Shown: piece after piece, positions 17,580 through 25,753 of the stretch
Position numbering within the stretch: the first letter of the stretch is position 1
Layout: each line of letters opens with the position of its first letter
NCBI GenBank assembly: GCA_905182175.1
Contig: CAJJAT010000045.1
Location: 1 to 33,509 of the forward strand
Source: Flavobacteriales bacterium UBA1494
GTDB taxonomy: Bacteria > Bacteroidota > Bacteroidia > Flavobacteriales_E > Vicingaceae
Direction: 5' to 3'
Length of the DNA stretch: 33,509 nucleotides
Position numbers and translations under genes: made by a program
The notes under the pieces: model-generated
What the model was told of the DNA's origin: nothing
The model's input: only the letters and a program-made list of their open reading frames with translations
The model's database searches: none

Positions 17580-19736
17580 ATGAAAATAATATATTCTATA
17601 CTACTCCTGTCTATTATTTCGACAGCGCAAGCGCAAGCTCCGAGTTGGTCTGTTAATTCAAGTACCTATCAATACGACATGACCATTACAGCTGTAATTG
17701 AAGTGAATTGCGTAGAGTTAGGTAATACTGCAAATCAAATTGCTGTTTCAAGCAATGGTGTTGTAAGAGGAGTTGCTTACACTTCAAGCATTGGTGCCGG
17801 AAGGTACATCGCAATAATTTCAGCTTACAGCAATCAAGTAAGTGGCGAAACATTAAGTATTCAATTGTATGATGGTGTTGGAGATTCAATTTATGTTTCG
17901 ATTGACTCAGTTCTATTTCAAGACAATGGAATAGTCGGAAGCCCTTCTAATCCGCTTATATTTAGAACAAACAACTCCCCTACTGCTATTCAAATTAACA
18001 GTGATTCAATAGTGGAGAACTTTCCAATTGGTTCATCAGTTGGAAACTTTAGTACGAGCGATTTGGATGTTTCACAGACACATTCTTACACATTGGCTAG
18101 TGGAGCCGGCGATACTGACAACGGACTTTTCTCAATTGCAAATAATCAATTATTATCAGGATTTGTTGCAGACTATGAGACCAGAAAAAATTACACCGTA
18201 CGAGTTCGAACTACAGATTCAGAAGGTTGTTTTTATGAGGCAATTTTTCCTGTTGCTATATTGGACGGAAATGACATGCCTACCGATATTATTCTAACCA
18301 ACAATAATGTAAATGAAAATATTCCGGCAGGTAATTTTGTTGGAGCAATTCGATCAGTGGATCAAGATTCTTCGGATTTTTACAATTATTCTTTGGTTAC
18401 AGGTTCGGGCGATGCAGATAATTCGAATTTTATCATAAGAAACGATTCTATTTTCAGCGCCATTGTTTTCAATAAAGTAACACAAGGTCAACATTCAATT
18501 CGATTACAAACCGATGATCAAAGAGGAGGTGTCTTTAGCAAATCATTCACTATCCTGATTAAAGACATTAACAATTCCCCTACTCAAATTACATTGTCAA
18601 ACAATGTGATTGGAGATAACTCGATGGTATTTTTTAAGGTTGGTAATTTCACCTCACTAGATGATGATTTAGGTGACATTCACACCTATAGCTTAACTGC
18701 CGGTGTTAACGATGACGACAATGCAAGTTTTGTAATTTCGGGAACAGAGCTACGAACGAACACCTCTTTTGATACAAGAACTAAAACGCTATATAAAGTT
18801 AGAGTACTTACAGATGATGGATTTGGAGGAACATTCCAAGACACCTTTAGAATAAACATAATCAATGACAATGCGGTACCTTATGATTTATTGCTCTCAA
18901 ACAATAGTTTGGAGGAAAATAATACATTTGGAAATGTAATTGGAATTCTTCAAGGATTAGACAGTAACGCTTTAGATACATTTAAATATGAATTAGTTGC
19001 AGGCGCAGGAGATGCAAACAACACTAGCTTTTCGGTTAATAGAAATGAACTAATTACAGCAGAAATATTCAACTTTGAAGTAAAGACAAGTTATAACATT
19101 AGATTACAGGTATCTGACAATAAAAACACCACTTTTCAAAAAGCATTCACCATAACAATAAGTGACCAAAACGAAAAGCCAACTTCTACAAGTCAAGATT
19201 ATGAAATAGCAGAAAACCAAGGCGCAGAAAGTGAAATAGGCTTAGTAGTTTTTAGTGATGTAGATAATGGAGAGGTATTCACATACAAAGTAATTGAAGG
19301 CAGTATTAATTTCTCAATTGATGAGAACTCCGGAATGCTATCAGCTATTTCGCCTTTTGATTATGAGTCTCAAATTTACTTTACTGCCAAAATTGAAGTA
19401 ACAGATATAGGTGGTTTAAAAGATACTGCTAAAGTTGAAGTGGAAATTAAAGATCAAGTTGAAGGAAGTTTACCCGTTTCGGAATTCATCTCGCCTAACG
19501 GTGACGGAATGAACGACCTGTGGCAAATTCGAAACATAGAATTATACTCAAATTACCGTTTATCCATTTTTTCTGTCAACGGGCTAATAGTCTATGATAA
19601 ACCAAACAATTACAACAACGATTGGAATGGAACCATTAGTGGCAACCCGCTCGACGATGGTTTATACTATTACTATTTGGTGAATAACGAAGACAATTCA
19701 ATCAATTTTAAAGGAACAATAACCCTTAAAAAATAA
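17580..19736 (+). CDS. Cadherin-repeat surface protein with gliding-motility type (type B) sorting domain
   Basis: This 718-residue exported protein has a signal peptide at 1-19 (ends AQAQ). Its N-terminal domain (about 20-130) resembles a domain near the C-terminal end of the preceding giant adhesin. Five cadherin-like repeats of about 100 residues follow, starting near 131, 233, 332, 433 and 531. They show the recurring pattern of a PT(D/Q)I or equivalent start, D-x-D-containing turns, YxL...G.GD.(D/N)N, and a final V.D.N link, where acidic residues probably bind calcium. The C terminus (about 630-718) begins VSEFISPNGDGMNDLW and ends GTITLKK. This is the CHU_C / gliding motility-associated domain, a type B T9SS signal. 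The gene starts 22 bp after the giant adhesin, and its stop overlaps the next start by one base (TAATG). Type B cargo often depends on a neighbouring SprF-like protein, which is exactly what follows. Confidence 0.9.
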   Translation: MKIIYSILLLSIISTAQAQAPSWSVNSSTYQYDMTITAVIEVNCVELGNTANQIAVSSNGVVRGVAYTSSIGAGRYIAIISAYSNQVSGETLSIQLYDGVGDSIYVSIDSVLFQDNGIVGSPSNPLIFRTNNSPTAIQINSDSIVENFPIGSSVGNFSTSDLDVSQTHSYTLASGAGDTDNGLFSIANNQLLSGFVADYETRKNYTVRVRTTDSEGCFYEAIFPVAILDGNDMPTDIILTNNNVNENIPAGNFVGAIRSVDQDSSDFYNYSLVTGSGDADNSNFIIRNDSIFSAIVFNKVTQGQHSIRLQTDDQRGGVFSKSFTILIKDINNSPTQITLSNNVIGDNSMVFFKVGNFTSLDDDLGDIHTYSLTAGVNDDDNASFVISGTELRTNTSFDTRTKTLYKVRVLTDDGFGGTFQDTFRINIINDNAVPYDLLLSNNSLEENNTFGNVIGILQGLDSNALDTFKYELVAGAGDANNTSFSVNRNELITAEIFNFEVKTSYNIRLQVSDNKNTTFQKAFTITISDQNEKPTSTSQDYEIAENQGAESEIGLVVFSDVDNGEVFTYKVIEGSINFSIDENSGMLSAISPFDYESQIYFTAKIEVTDIGGLKDTAKVEVEIKDQVEGSLPVSEFISPNGDGMNDLWQIRNIELYSNYRLSIFSVNGLIVYDKPNNYNNDWNGTISGNPLDDGLYYYYLVNNEDNSINFKGTITLKK

Positions 19737-20851
19737 TGAAGACATTTAAACTAATTATAATCGGAAGCTTCTTATTACTAAGTGGTTCCGTCAGTTCACA
19801 AGAACTTGCCAACGGGTATTACAATTATGTAATGAACCGATTTAATTTGAATCCGGCATTTGCAGGAAACTCAGGTAAAATGTCGGCCATGTTGAACACT
19901 AAAACTGCTCAATCCGGATTTGACAATGCCCCAAGAAATACCTTTTTAGGATTTCATGCTCCCATTAACCAACAACAAGCTGTAGGGTTAAGAATGGTAC
20001 TGGATAAGCGTGGTGGTTTTGAAGTTGCTAAGTATGACGCCGTATATAGTTATGAGGTAAAAATAAACGATGTCTCTGATCTAAGATTTGGTATGTCAGC
20101 AGGAATTGTTCGTCGTATGTTAAACTCTAATTCTCTCAAAAAACAAGAATTCTTGAATCAAGCAGATCCTAATCTAGCATCAGGGTATTTTGATGAAACA
20201 AACTCAATCATTGGAATTGGGTTATTGTACGATTACAAAAACTTTCAAGTTGGTTTTAGTGCGCCAAACTTAGTTGAAGGAAGTGAAGATATCTCAAACT
20301 TTCTTGTTGGAACATTTGGGTATAAGCACCTCATTAAGAACAGTAAATTCACATTATCCCCATTGCTAATTTATCAGAACTTACCCGTTATTGACAATCA
20401 ATTCGATGCATTGGTGAAAGTTGATTACTCTGAAAAAATTTGGTTTCAAGCTGGGTATCAATCTACCAACAATCTAAATTTTGGTTTAGGATTCGATTTA
20501 GGGCCTTTTGGAGTTGGATATTCTTACGAAATGAATAATTCAGAGCTAAACAACATTGCAAGCGGCTCTAACGAAATTGTCATCACCATTGGCTTTGATT
20601 CTCACCAAATGAAGAAAGGAGATGCTACAATTAAAACACTAGACGAGCATGTTGAAAAACTAAATGCGATAATTTCGGACAAGAACAACACCTATAGCAA
20701 GGAAGATGCTATGACTGAAATTGAACGTATCAAAATAGAACTAAACTCTATGGAAAGGTCAAACAACAAAAAGAAAGCAAAAGAAATTGAAATGCGATTG
20801 ATTGCAATTGATGCGCAAATAACTGAATTAGAGAATAAATATGCAAAATAG
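19736..20851 (+). CDS. PorP/SprF-family T9SS outer-membrane protein with a coiled-coil tail
   Basis: This 371-residue protein has a signal peptide at about 1-21 (ends SVSSQ) and a PorP/SprF barrel domain at about 24-290. The barrel opens with the family signature YYNYVMNRFNLNPAFAGNSG and continues with repeated amphipathic strands (GLRMVLDKRGGFEV, LRFGMSAGIVRRM, FGVGYSYEM). Family members are outer-membrane proteins needed for export or attachment of particular T9SS cargo, SprF being needed for the type B adhesin SprB in Flavobacterium johnsoniae. Unusually, residues about 300-371 form a highly charged helical tail with coiled-coil character, beyond the usual length of about 300-330. Its ATG overlaps the stop of the cadherin-type cargo gene, so the two are almost certainly co-translated. 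I infer that it serves that protein. Confidence 0.9.
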   Translation: MKTFKLIIIGSFLLLSGSVSSQELANGYYNYVMNRFNLNPAFAGNSGKMSAMLNTKTAQSGFDNAPRNTFLGFHAPINQQQAVGLRMVLDKRGGFEVAKYDAVYSYEVKINDVSDLRFGMSAGIVRRMLNSNSLKKQEFLNQADPNLASGYFDETNSIIGIGLLYDYKNFQVGFSAPNLVEGSEDISNFLVGTFGYKHLIKNSKFTLSPLLIYQNLPVIDNQFDALVKVDYSEKIWFQAGYQSTNNLNFGLGFDLGPFGVGYSYEMNNSELNNIASGSNEIVITIGFDSHQMKKGDATIKTLDEHVEKLNAIISDKNNTYSKEDAMTEIERIKIELNSMERSNNKKKAKEIEMRLIAIDAQITELENKYAK

Positions 20852-20852
20852 A

Positions 20853-21416
20853 ATGAAAACAATTTCAACATTAGCTTTCCTGATTATTGCACAACTGTGC
20901 TTTGCACAAAAAGATAGTTCAGTAATAAATAATAATCAGGCCAAAATAAATGAGTTAAAAGAGCGGTTAATTGGTTTAACTGAGCAGAAGGAGAAAGAAA
21001 CTTTCGATAGCTCTGCTTATAAAATCAATTACATGTTCCAAGAGTTTAAAAAACTGAGATTGGAAGTCAATAAATTGAATGAATCAATAAAAAAACAAAA
21101 TGCAGCAAAAGATGCAATTCACTTAACAGCAAATGACGGTAAGCTCACTACAAATAAAACCTCAATTGATATTGAAGCTTTTTATATTATAGTAGATTCT
21201 GAAAGAACTCTTGAAAGAGCTGACAAAAAATTAAGCACGACAAAAAATTACGAAGTGTATAATATAATAATTATCGAGAATGCTAGAAGGACCTGGTATC
21301 ATTTGGTATTGAAAGAAAAACTGACGATTAAGCAGGCAAAAAAGAATACAAATTCATTTCGAAAAAATGGAATCACAGATGCTTGGTGGACTTCAGGAAA
21401 AAATTTAATGCACTAA
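20853..21416 (+). CDS. Exported coiled-coil protein with a SPOR-like C-terminal domain
   Basis: From the ATG at 20853 this is a 187-residue protein with a classical signal peptide (MKTISTLAFLIIAQLCFAQ). The ATG at 20841 is also possible and would overlap the SprF-like gene by 11 bases. I prefer 20853 because it lies one base after that gene's stop and begins the signal peptide cleanly. A charged coiled coil follows (INELKERLIGLTEQ and LRLEVNKLNESIKKQ). The last 75 residues (FYIIVDSERTLERADKKL to RKNGITDAWW) have the spacing and end motif of a SPOR domain, although the sequence is divergent. SPOR domains bind peptidoglycan. The position as last gene of the T9SS operon suggests a periplasmic partner of the SprF-like protein. 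The SPOR assignment is inference. Confidence 0.7.
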   Translation: MKTISTLAFLIIAQLCFAQKDSSVINNNQAKINELKERLIGLTEQKEKETFDSSAYKINYMFQEFKKLRLEVNKLNESIKKQNAAKDAIHLTANDGKLTTNKTSIDIEAFYIIVDSERTLERADKKLSTTKNYEVYNIIIIENARRTWYHLVLKEKLTIKQAKKNTNSFRKNGITDAWWTSGKNLMH

Positions 21417-21434
21417 TTATTAAATCTATAAATT

Positions 21435-21644
21435 CTATTTAGATCTACTTCGAGCATTGTAATTATAGTCAGTACCTATCCATTGTTTACTTTCTTTATT
21501 AAAAAAAGCTAGTTGCTCATATTGATTATAATACAAGATCAAATAATCATGCTTCAAAAGGTGGTCTAAGAAAGCACTTTGCTCTTTTTCACTTAGCATT
21601 TCTGTATGACTCAACTTATTTTTACGGATTAATTCTTCCATCAA
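21435..21644 (-). CDS. Small hypothetical protein, possibly a gene remnant
   Basis: A minus-strand frame of 69 codons (MMEELIRKNKL to ARSRSK) is hydrophilic, with a helical first half and an aromatic-rich centre. It resembles no family I recognise. The same frame stays open a little upstream, to about 21685, where a stop occurs, and similar charged residues (RYLARKKIL) precede the Met. It could therefore be the end of a decayed longer gene. It converges on the SPOR-like gene, with only 18 bp between. Confidence 0.35.
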   Translation of the reverse strand: MMEELIRKNKLSHTEMLSEKEQSAFLDHLLKHDYLILYYNQYEQLAFFNKESKQWIGTDYNYNARSRSK

Positions 21645-21689
21645 AATCTTCTTGCGGGCAAGATATCTTAGTCAATCAAACTTCCGTTT

Positions 21690-22560
21690 CTGGTCTTCCT
21701 TCCTGCTGCTTCGGTTATACAACGATGTAATTCGATGCGGAATTTGCATCAACTATAAATCATCTGCCTAACGATATTGATGTTAATCTTTTTAATTCGA
21801 CTGCTATAGCGGATACCTCTATTTTACCTTCAATACTCACTTCACGAATAATTATAAAGTATCGATTCAAAATAAATACAACCTTATATTTTGATTTAAA
21901 CGTCGAATCTTTCAATGAGAAATTAACGGAAGAATAGCCCAAATTGTATGCCGTCAAAGAAGTTTGAACTTTTTAAACTAAAACCTAAGAAAGCGTTTCT
22001 ATAGTTTAAGTTAAATTTTAAATATGATTTTGTCCTTGCCATTAGAGTTTTGGTTTTAATCGTTCTATCGTCGTTTTAGTTTTTTCTCACCTTTCCCATA
22101 GAAAACCTCTGTAAGAGTAAAGTTATTTATTGATTCGTGGAATCGTTCCTAATTGCAACGATGAACAAACAATTTGGTATTGGTGACAAATGCAGAACTA
22201 AATTAGAATTCAAAAATGTTGATGGTATTGGCAAAAGAGCTGCCAAACATATGATAAAATTTAAAGAAACAATCTCAACGGGGTTTGCAACCCTGCGGTA
22301 TATTATCTCACTGTTATCAGTCTCGGAAATATAGTAATTACCTCTTTTAAAATTGTATCTCCTAATTCTGCATAATTTGAAGCTGACGAATAATTTCAAT
22401 CGTTTGCATATTTTTCAAAACCTGCACCAACAGAATTTTAATGTATATAATTCACTTTTTCCCAGATAAAATTCCAACTAAATAGCTATATAGTGTGGTA
22501 TTCTGTTTGTCAAACTTTAAACGTTTTGTTTGCTTACTTATAACCTGCATCTTGAAATAA
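21690..22560. other. Gene-poor region with undetermined decayed coding sequence
   Basis: About 870 bp without a gene I can name. Around 21652-21930 both strands have moderately open frames. The + strand frame reads as a plausible peptide (CGQDILVNQTSVSG, then after a stop FDAEFASTINHLPNDID to LTEE). The minus-strand frame at 21957-21760 is also open. I cannot decide which, if either, was real. A REP-like element lies at 22276-22298. Frames on both strands at 22127-22399 have no recognisable content. Confidence 0.4.
22276..22298 (-). repeat. REP-like element, copy 1
   Basis: On the + strand the sequence runs CAACGGGGTTTGCAACCC followed by TGCGG. GGGTT and AACCC form a short hairpin around TGC. 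Read on the minus strand it starts CCGCAGGGTTGCAAACC and matches a second element at 22954-22980 in the opposite orientation. It lies on one side of a RAYT-type transposase remnant. Confidence 0.45.
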
Positions 22561-22563
22561 CTA

Positions 22564-22870
22564 CTACATCCCCTCTGAACTGCTTTCTACTCCGTTTTCA
22601 ATTTTTGAAACAATGGCTTTTGAAGTATATTTCTTAAAATCTGCTATGGTATCTTTTAATTGAAAAGGCCCGTTGTAGTTTACAGTCACATATACATAAT
22701 TTGTTGTAATACAATGGGCGTAAACGTTTAATCCTATTTCTGCAATACAATACTTTAACAACTATATTATTATATGTCGCTGCTCTTTTCTGCTAAAAAC
22801 ATCTGTTCATTAAACAATAGTCATTGTTAAATAATAGCTTTTATTCTCTTTAATGGTATGTTTTATTCCT
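22564..22870 (-). pseudogene. REP-associated tyrosine transposase (RAYT, IS200-like) remnant
   Basis: The minus-strand frame at 22761-22564 (LKYCIAEIGLNVYAHCITT, then NYVYVTVNYNGPFQLKDTI and DFKKYTSKAIVSKIENGVE) follows the central part of Bacteroidota RAYT/IS200-like Y1 transposases. Those normally read as a Y-x-IM-x-N-H-x-H motif, then FQL.D.IRDFKKFTSK and ESRREW. The metal-binding H-x-H (HUH) is replaced by Y-V-Y, and the terminal ESRREW is altered to ESSSEGM and a stop. Upstream, to about 22870, other frames show the expected YYLTMTIV and TDVF boxes of the N terminus, broken by stops. The C-terminal part with the catalytic Tyr is not recognisable. It is inactive. REP-like sequences flank it on both sides. 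Confidence 0.65.
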
Positions 22871-22953
22871 TGCTTGATTTACCTGAAATAATCAATTATT
22901 GTGTAACCTTAAAAAGAATTGTACAACCAAAGCAGTAATTATGGCTTTAGTTG

Positions 22954-22980
22954 CCGCACAGTTACAAACCACAGCGGAGG
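22954..22980 (+). repeat. REP-like element, copy 2
   Basis: The sequence starts CCGCACAGTTACAAACC and continues to GCGGAGG. CCGC and GCGG can pair as the ends of a hairpin. The first 20 bases match the reverse complement of the element at 22276-22298 at about 16 positions, so the two elements are inverted with respect to each other. Confidence 0.45.
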
Positions 22981-23010
22981 ACGTTTCTAGTATTAATCAG
23001 CGGCCTGCGG

Positions 23011-23217
23011 TACAAATTACTTTTTAATGGATTATCAGACACGATAAGTTCGGTACTTGCTCACAATTTATATGGAAAAATAGAACATAGTTCAAACGGA
23101 AATCAGTCAGAATTTAATTTATCCAACAATATTGTAGGTTATGATTTTATCAGCACAATGCAAAACTTAGAATTAATTCACTTAAAACTTATTTTAGATA
23201 ATGAAATAAGTTTCTAA
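23011..23217 (+). pseudogene. Orphan duplicate of a T9SS C-terminal sorting domain
   Basis: The frame from about 23011 to the TAA at 23215-23217 (ISSVLAHNLYGKIEHSSNGN to HLKLILDNEISF) is a copy of the end of the ice-binding-like protein about 1.5 kb downstream. Over the 54 aligned residues from ISS onward I count about 37 identities, including HSSNGNQ, LSNNI, ELIH and KLILDN. The duplicated DNA matches 24572-24776. Nothing upstream resembles the ice-binding domain or a signal peptide. The frame has an ATG at 22951, but that part reads through the REP-like element, so a functional protein is unlikely. It is the remaining 3' end of a lost paralogue, or a partial duplication. Confidence 0.6.
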
Positions 23218-23404
23218 CAGTCAAGTACAAAAAGCTCTAAAGTCCTTTCTTTTACTATATATATCCAAATTAATAACCCTTTTCTAAGATTTGGACCATT
23301 TATTACGATTAATTGCTAAAAAGCATCGTTGGGAAATTCTATATTTAACTAAGTACTTGATAATCATAATAAATTCATAAACTATATTGTCACTAATTCA
23401 TAAG

Positions 23405-23412
23405 TATCTTTG
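23405..23412 (+). promoter_or_regulatory. Candidate -7 promoter box of the ice-binding-like gene
   Basis: TATCTTTG matches TAnnTTTG. A TTG at 23387-23389 lies only 15 bp upstream, which is shorter than usual, so the match is partial. If it is real, translation cannot start at the in-frame ATG at 23387 and is more likely at 23471 or 23555. Confidence 0.35.
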
Positions 23413-23470
23413 TTGTATGAATTATGATACAATAAGAATTGTTGAAGAAAAAACACTTGAAAACTCAACT

Positions 23471-24781
23471 ATGAAAAATCGACTTGAAGAATGTCATGAA
23501 TCCTGTATAATTTCAATCGGCAGAAAACTGAAAGAAATAAAGTCAGATGTAAAAATGCTAATGTATAGTGTTATTGTGTTATTTACATTGTTATTTCCCT
23601 CAATTAATTTTGCTCAGGTTACCGTTCCGAATTTAGGCTCTTCATTTGACTTTGTACTCTTTTCCGGTCTAGGAGCTGTTAGTAACACAGGATTACAGAC
23701 TGCGATAAATGGAGATATTGGCACTGCAAGCGGTGCAATAACTGGATTCGCAGATTCCGGTTTAGGTGGTTCAGTAGAGATTGCTAATGCTAGAACAGCA
23801 GCAGCTGCAATTGATGTTGCAAACGCATACAACGAAATATTTGCCATACCTTCAGTAGCTCATGCTCCTGCTTTTGGTGGAGGTGAAACCCTCAATGCAG
23901 GGGCGTATTCTACTGCAGGAGCGGGGTCTGTTGGTGGAGTTCTTACACTAGATGGAGAAAATAATTCGAATGCTATTTTTATTTTTAAGTTTGGAGGTGC
24001 GTTTACAACGACGGCAACCACCACCGTAAATTTAATCAATGGGGCACTCGCCGATAATATATTTTGGATAGCTAACGGTGCAATGGCAATGGCCACTAAC
24101 ACAAGTATGAAAGGAACACTTATCGCAAATCCTGGAGCCGTATCTGCGGGAGATGGTTGTTCCATTGATGGAAGAATGTTTTCTGTATCGGGAGCAATAT
24201 CCACTTATAATATGAAAGGAAATACGCCAAATAAATCCGCGCTTCCTATCGAATTACTCTCTTTTTCAAGTCATTGTAAAAGTGAAAATACAGTCTTAGA
24301 ATGGCAAACTGCATCAGAAATAAATAACAATTATTTTACAATTGAACAAAGCTACGAAGGTGTTCAATGGAATATAGTTGGAACAACTGAAGGCGCAGGG
24401 AACTCATCCAAACAATTAAACTATTCGCTTACAAACATAAATAGAGATAATAGAAACTCTTATTATCGATTAAAGCAAACAGATCACAACGGAGACTATA
24501 AATATGTGGGTACAATTTTTACAAAAAAATGTAAAGAAACTGAGGATATAAAAATTTATCCTAACCCCACATCAGGAAAATTTAAATTACTTTCTGATAG
24601 ATTTCCAGGCGACATAAGTTCGATTGCTATACACAATTCTCATGGAAAAGTGATACATAGCTCTAACGGAAATCAATTACAATTTGATTTGTCTAACAAT
24701 ATTTCAGGTTATTATTTTATAAGCATAATACAAAACTCAGAATTGATTCATGTAAAACTTATATTAGATAATAATAACTAA
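23471..24781 (+). CDS. DUF3494 ice-binding-like protein with T9SS sorting domain
   Basis: The secreted protein carries a DUF3494 domain (VPNLGSSFDFVLFSGLGAVS to DGRMFSVSGAISTYN), the beta-solenoid fold of bacterial and algal ice-binding adhesins. Family landmarks are visible: NTGLQTAINGDIGT, LNAGAYSTAG, LTLDGENNSNAIFIFKFG and LINGALADNIFWIANGA. A linker (LPIELLSFSSHC, then LEWQTASEINNNYFTIEQS) is the standard bridge to a C-terminal type A T9SS sorting domain (IKIYPNPTSGKF to LILDNNN). I chose the ATG at 23471 because it is followed by AAA AAT and preceded by A-rich sequence. The reading frame is open from 23387, with other ATGs at 23417 and 23555. The hydrophobic signal segment (SVIVLFTLLFPSINFAQ) sits just after 23555. 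Many DUF3494 proteins bind ice, but some do not. It is flanked by decayed DNA. Confidence 0.88.
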   Translation: MKNRLEECHESCIISIGRKLKEIKSDVKMLMYSVIVLFTLLFPSINFAQVTVPNLGSSFDFVLFSGLGAVSNTGLQTAINGDIGTASGAITGFADSGLGGSVEIANARTAAAAIDVANAYNEIFAIPSVAHAPAFGGGETLNAGAYSTAGAGSVGGVLTLDGENNSNAIFIFKFGGAFTTTATTTVNLINGALADNIFWIANGAMAMATNTSMKGTLIANPGAVSAGDGCSIDGRMFSVSGAISTYNMKGNTPNKSALPIELLSFSSHCKSENTVLEWQTASEINNNYFTIEQSYEGVQWNIVGTTEGAGNSSKQLNYSLTNINRDNRNSYYRLKQTDHNGDYKYVGTIFTKKCKETEDIKIYPNPTSGKFKLLSDRFPGDISSIAIHNSHGKVIHSSNGNQLQFDLSNNISGYYFISIIQNSELIHVKLILDNNN

Positions 24782-25348
24782 TTGACAGTCAGTTTTCACG
24801 ATTTCTAATTATCATCTGTTACAATTACGCTACACATTAATAACAATTTTTAAGATTGTATAACAGTACTGTTATTTCTAGGTTAATTTTTTGAATTTTG
24901 TTTTCCTTAGAGATTATGAATAAATTTGATATTATTGGAATCTATTTTTATAGGTTAAGCTTTCGAATATTTTTATTACTGCTCTTTTAACAGATTATTT
25001 AGTACTATTTTTATCAAACGCTTCATAAAATACAATAGCTTATGATGCATTTATATATACAACCAAACATTAGTCCGAACTTTTGTATCAAAAAAGTTCA
25101 TGATTAATAAATTAGTGCAATTATTTTTAAAATTTTTTGCGCAATATAGCTTTTTATTTGTGATTGTTCCTTTACTTAATTTGATTACATAATAATGTTA
25201 CGACTATTATATAGCGTACAGAAGTGCCAACTTCCGAACTTGATTATATAATGTATAATCTCTTAGATTAGTTCTTATAACCCGTGCAAAACAAAAAGGC
25301 CTAGTAGTAATTATTATTGGGGCTTTTAACGATTTCCTACTAATTCTC
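24782..25348. other. Intergenic region, no gene seen
   Basis: About 570 bp of very AT-rich sequence with many stops on both strands and no recognisable coding. Near 25297-25327 an imperfect hairpin (AAAAGGCC opposite GGGGCTTTT) could act as a terminator, but the stem contains a mismatch and I do not call it. Confidence 0.5.
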
Positions 25349-25600
25349 TTATAAATAGATAGTTAATTTATTAATGTTTGCAGGTACAATTTTAATGGTT
25401 TTCCATTGATTGAATTTGTTTTGCGTTAATCTCATAATTCTTAATTCCGTCCTCTCATTTTCATAAGGCGTACAATTTAACTTTCTAGTATGTTCATCTA
25501 TTTTAATAGATTTAGAAAGAACTAATGATCCAGTATTTGCTAACTCATTTTTATTTGTATAAGTATTAATGATTCTATACGATTGGAATATTGAGTTTCA
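25349..25600 (-). pseudogene. Remnant of an unidentified protein gene
   Basis: A minus-strand frame without stops (INTYTNKNELANTGSLVLSK, then KIDEHTRKLNCTPYENERTE and QWKTIKIVP to a TAA at 25351-25349) has convincing amino-acid composition. Its upstream continuation lies in a different frame (YETQYSN). No start codon is suitably placed, so I read it as the frameshifted 3' end of a lost gene. I do not recognise the family. Confidence 0.35.
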
Positions 25601-25713
25601 TAGACAAAATATTAACTATCTGAATATGTATAACTTACCTTAGATATTAAACTTAAGGGACTAAAATGTTTATTGTCAACGAACCTATAAATTATATAGT
25701 ATGTTGAATATCA

Positions 25714-25749
25714 GGTTCTACTTGAATTGGAGCCAATTCAAGTAGAACC
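25714..25749. repeat. Perfect 17-bp inverted repeat with a 2-bp spacer
   Basis: The left arm GGTTCTACTTGAATTGG (25714-25730), spacer AG, and right arm CCAATTCAAGTAGAACC (25733-25749) form a perfect palindrome of 36 bp. It ends a few bases before the first recognisable codons of a sigma-factor fragment. No T run follows it, so a simple terminator is less likely than a mobile-element or recombination scar. Confidence 0.8.
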
Positions 25750-25753
25750 ACTG

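Noticed and set aside
22127-22399. Open frames on both strands (90 and 65 codons)
   Set aside because: Neither peptide resembles a known family, and both run through the REP-like element, so coding is unlikely.
23614-24204. Two minus-strand open frames of 77 and 114 codons inside the ice-binding-like gene
   Set aside because: The + strand frame has unmistakable DUF3494 motifs. The opposite frames are alanine- and proline-rich mirror artefacts.
25297-25327. Hairpin AAAAGGCC / GGGGCTTTT as a terminator
   Set aside because: The stem contains a mismatch or bulge and no intact gene ends close to it.
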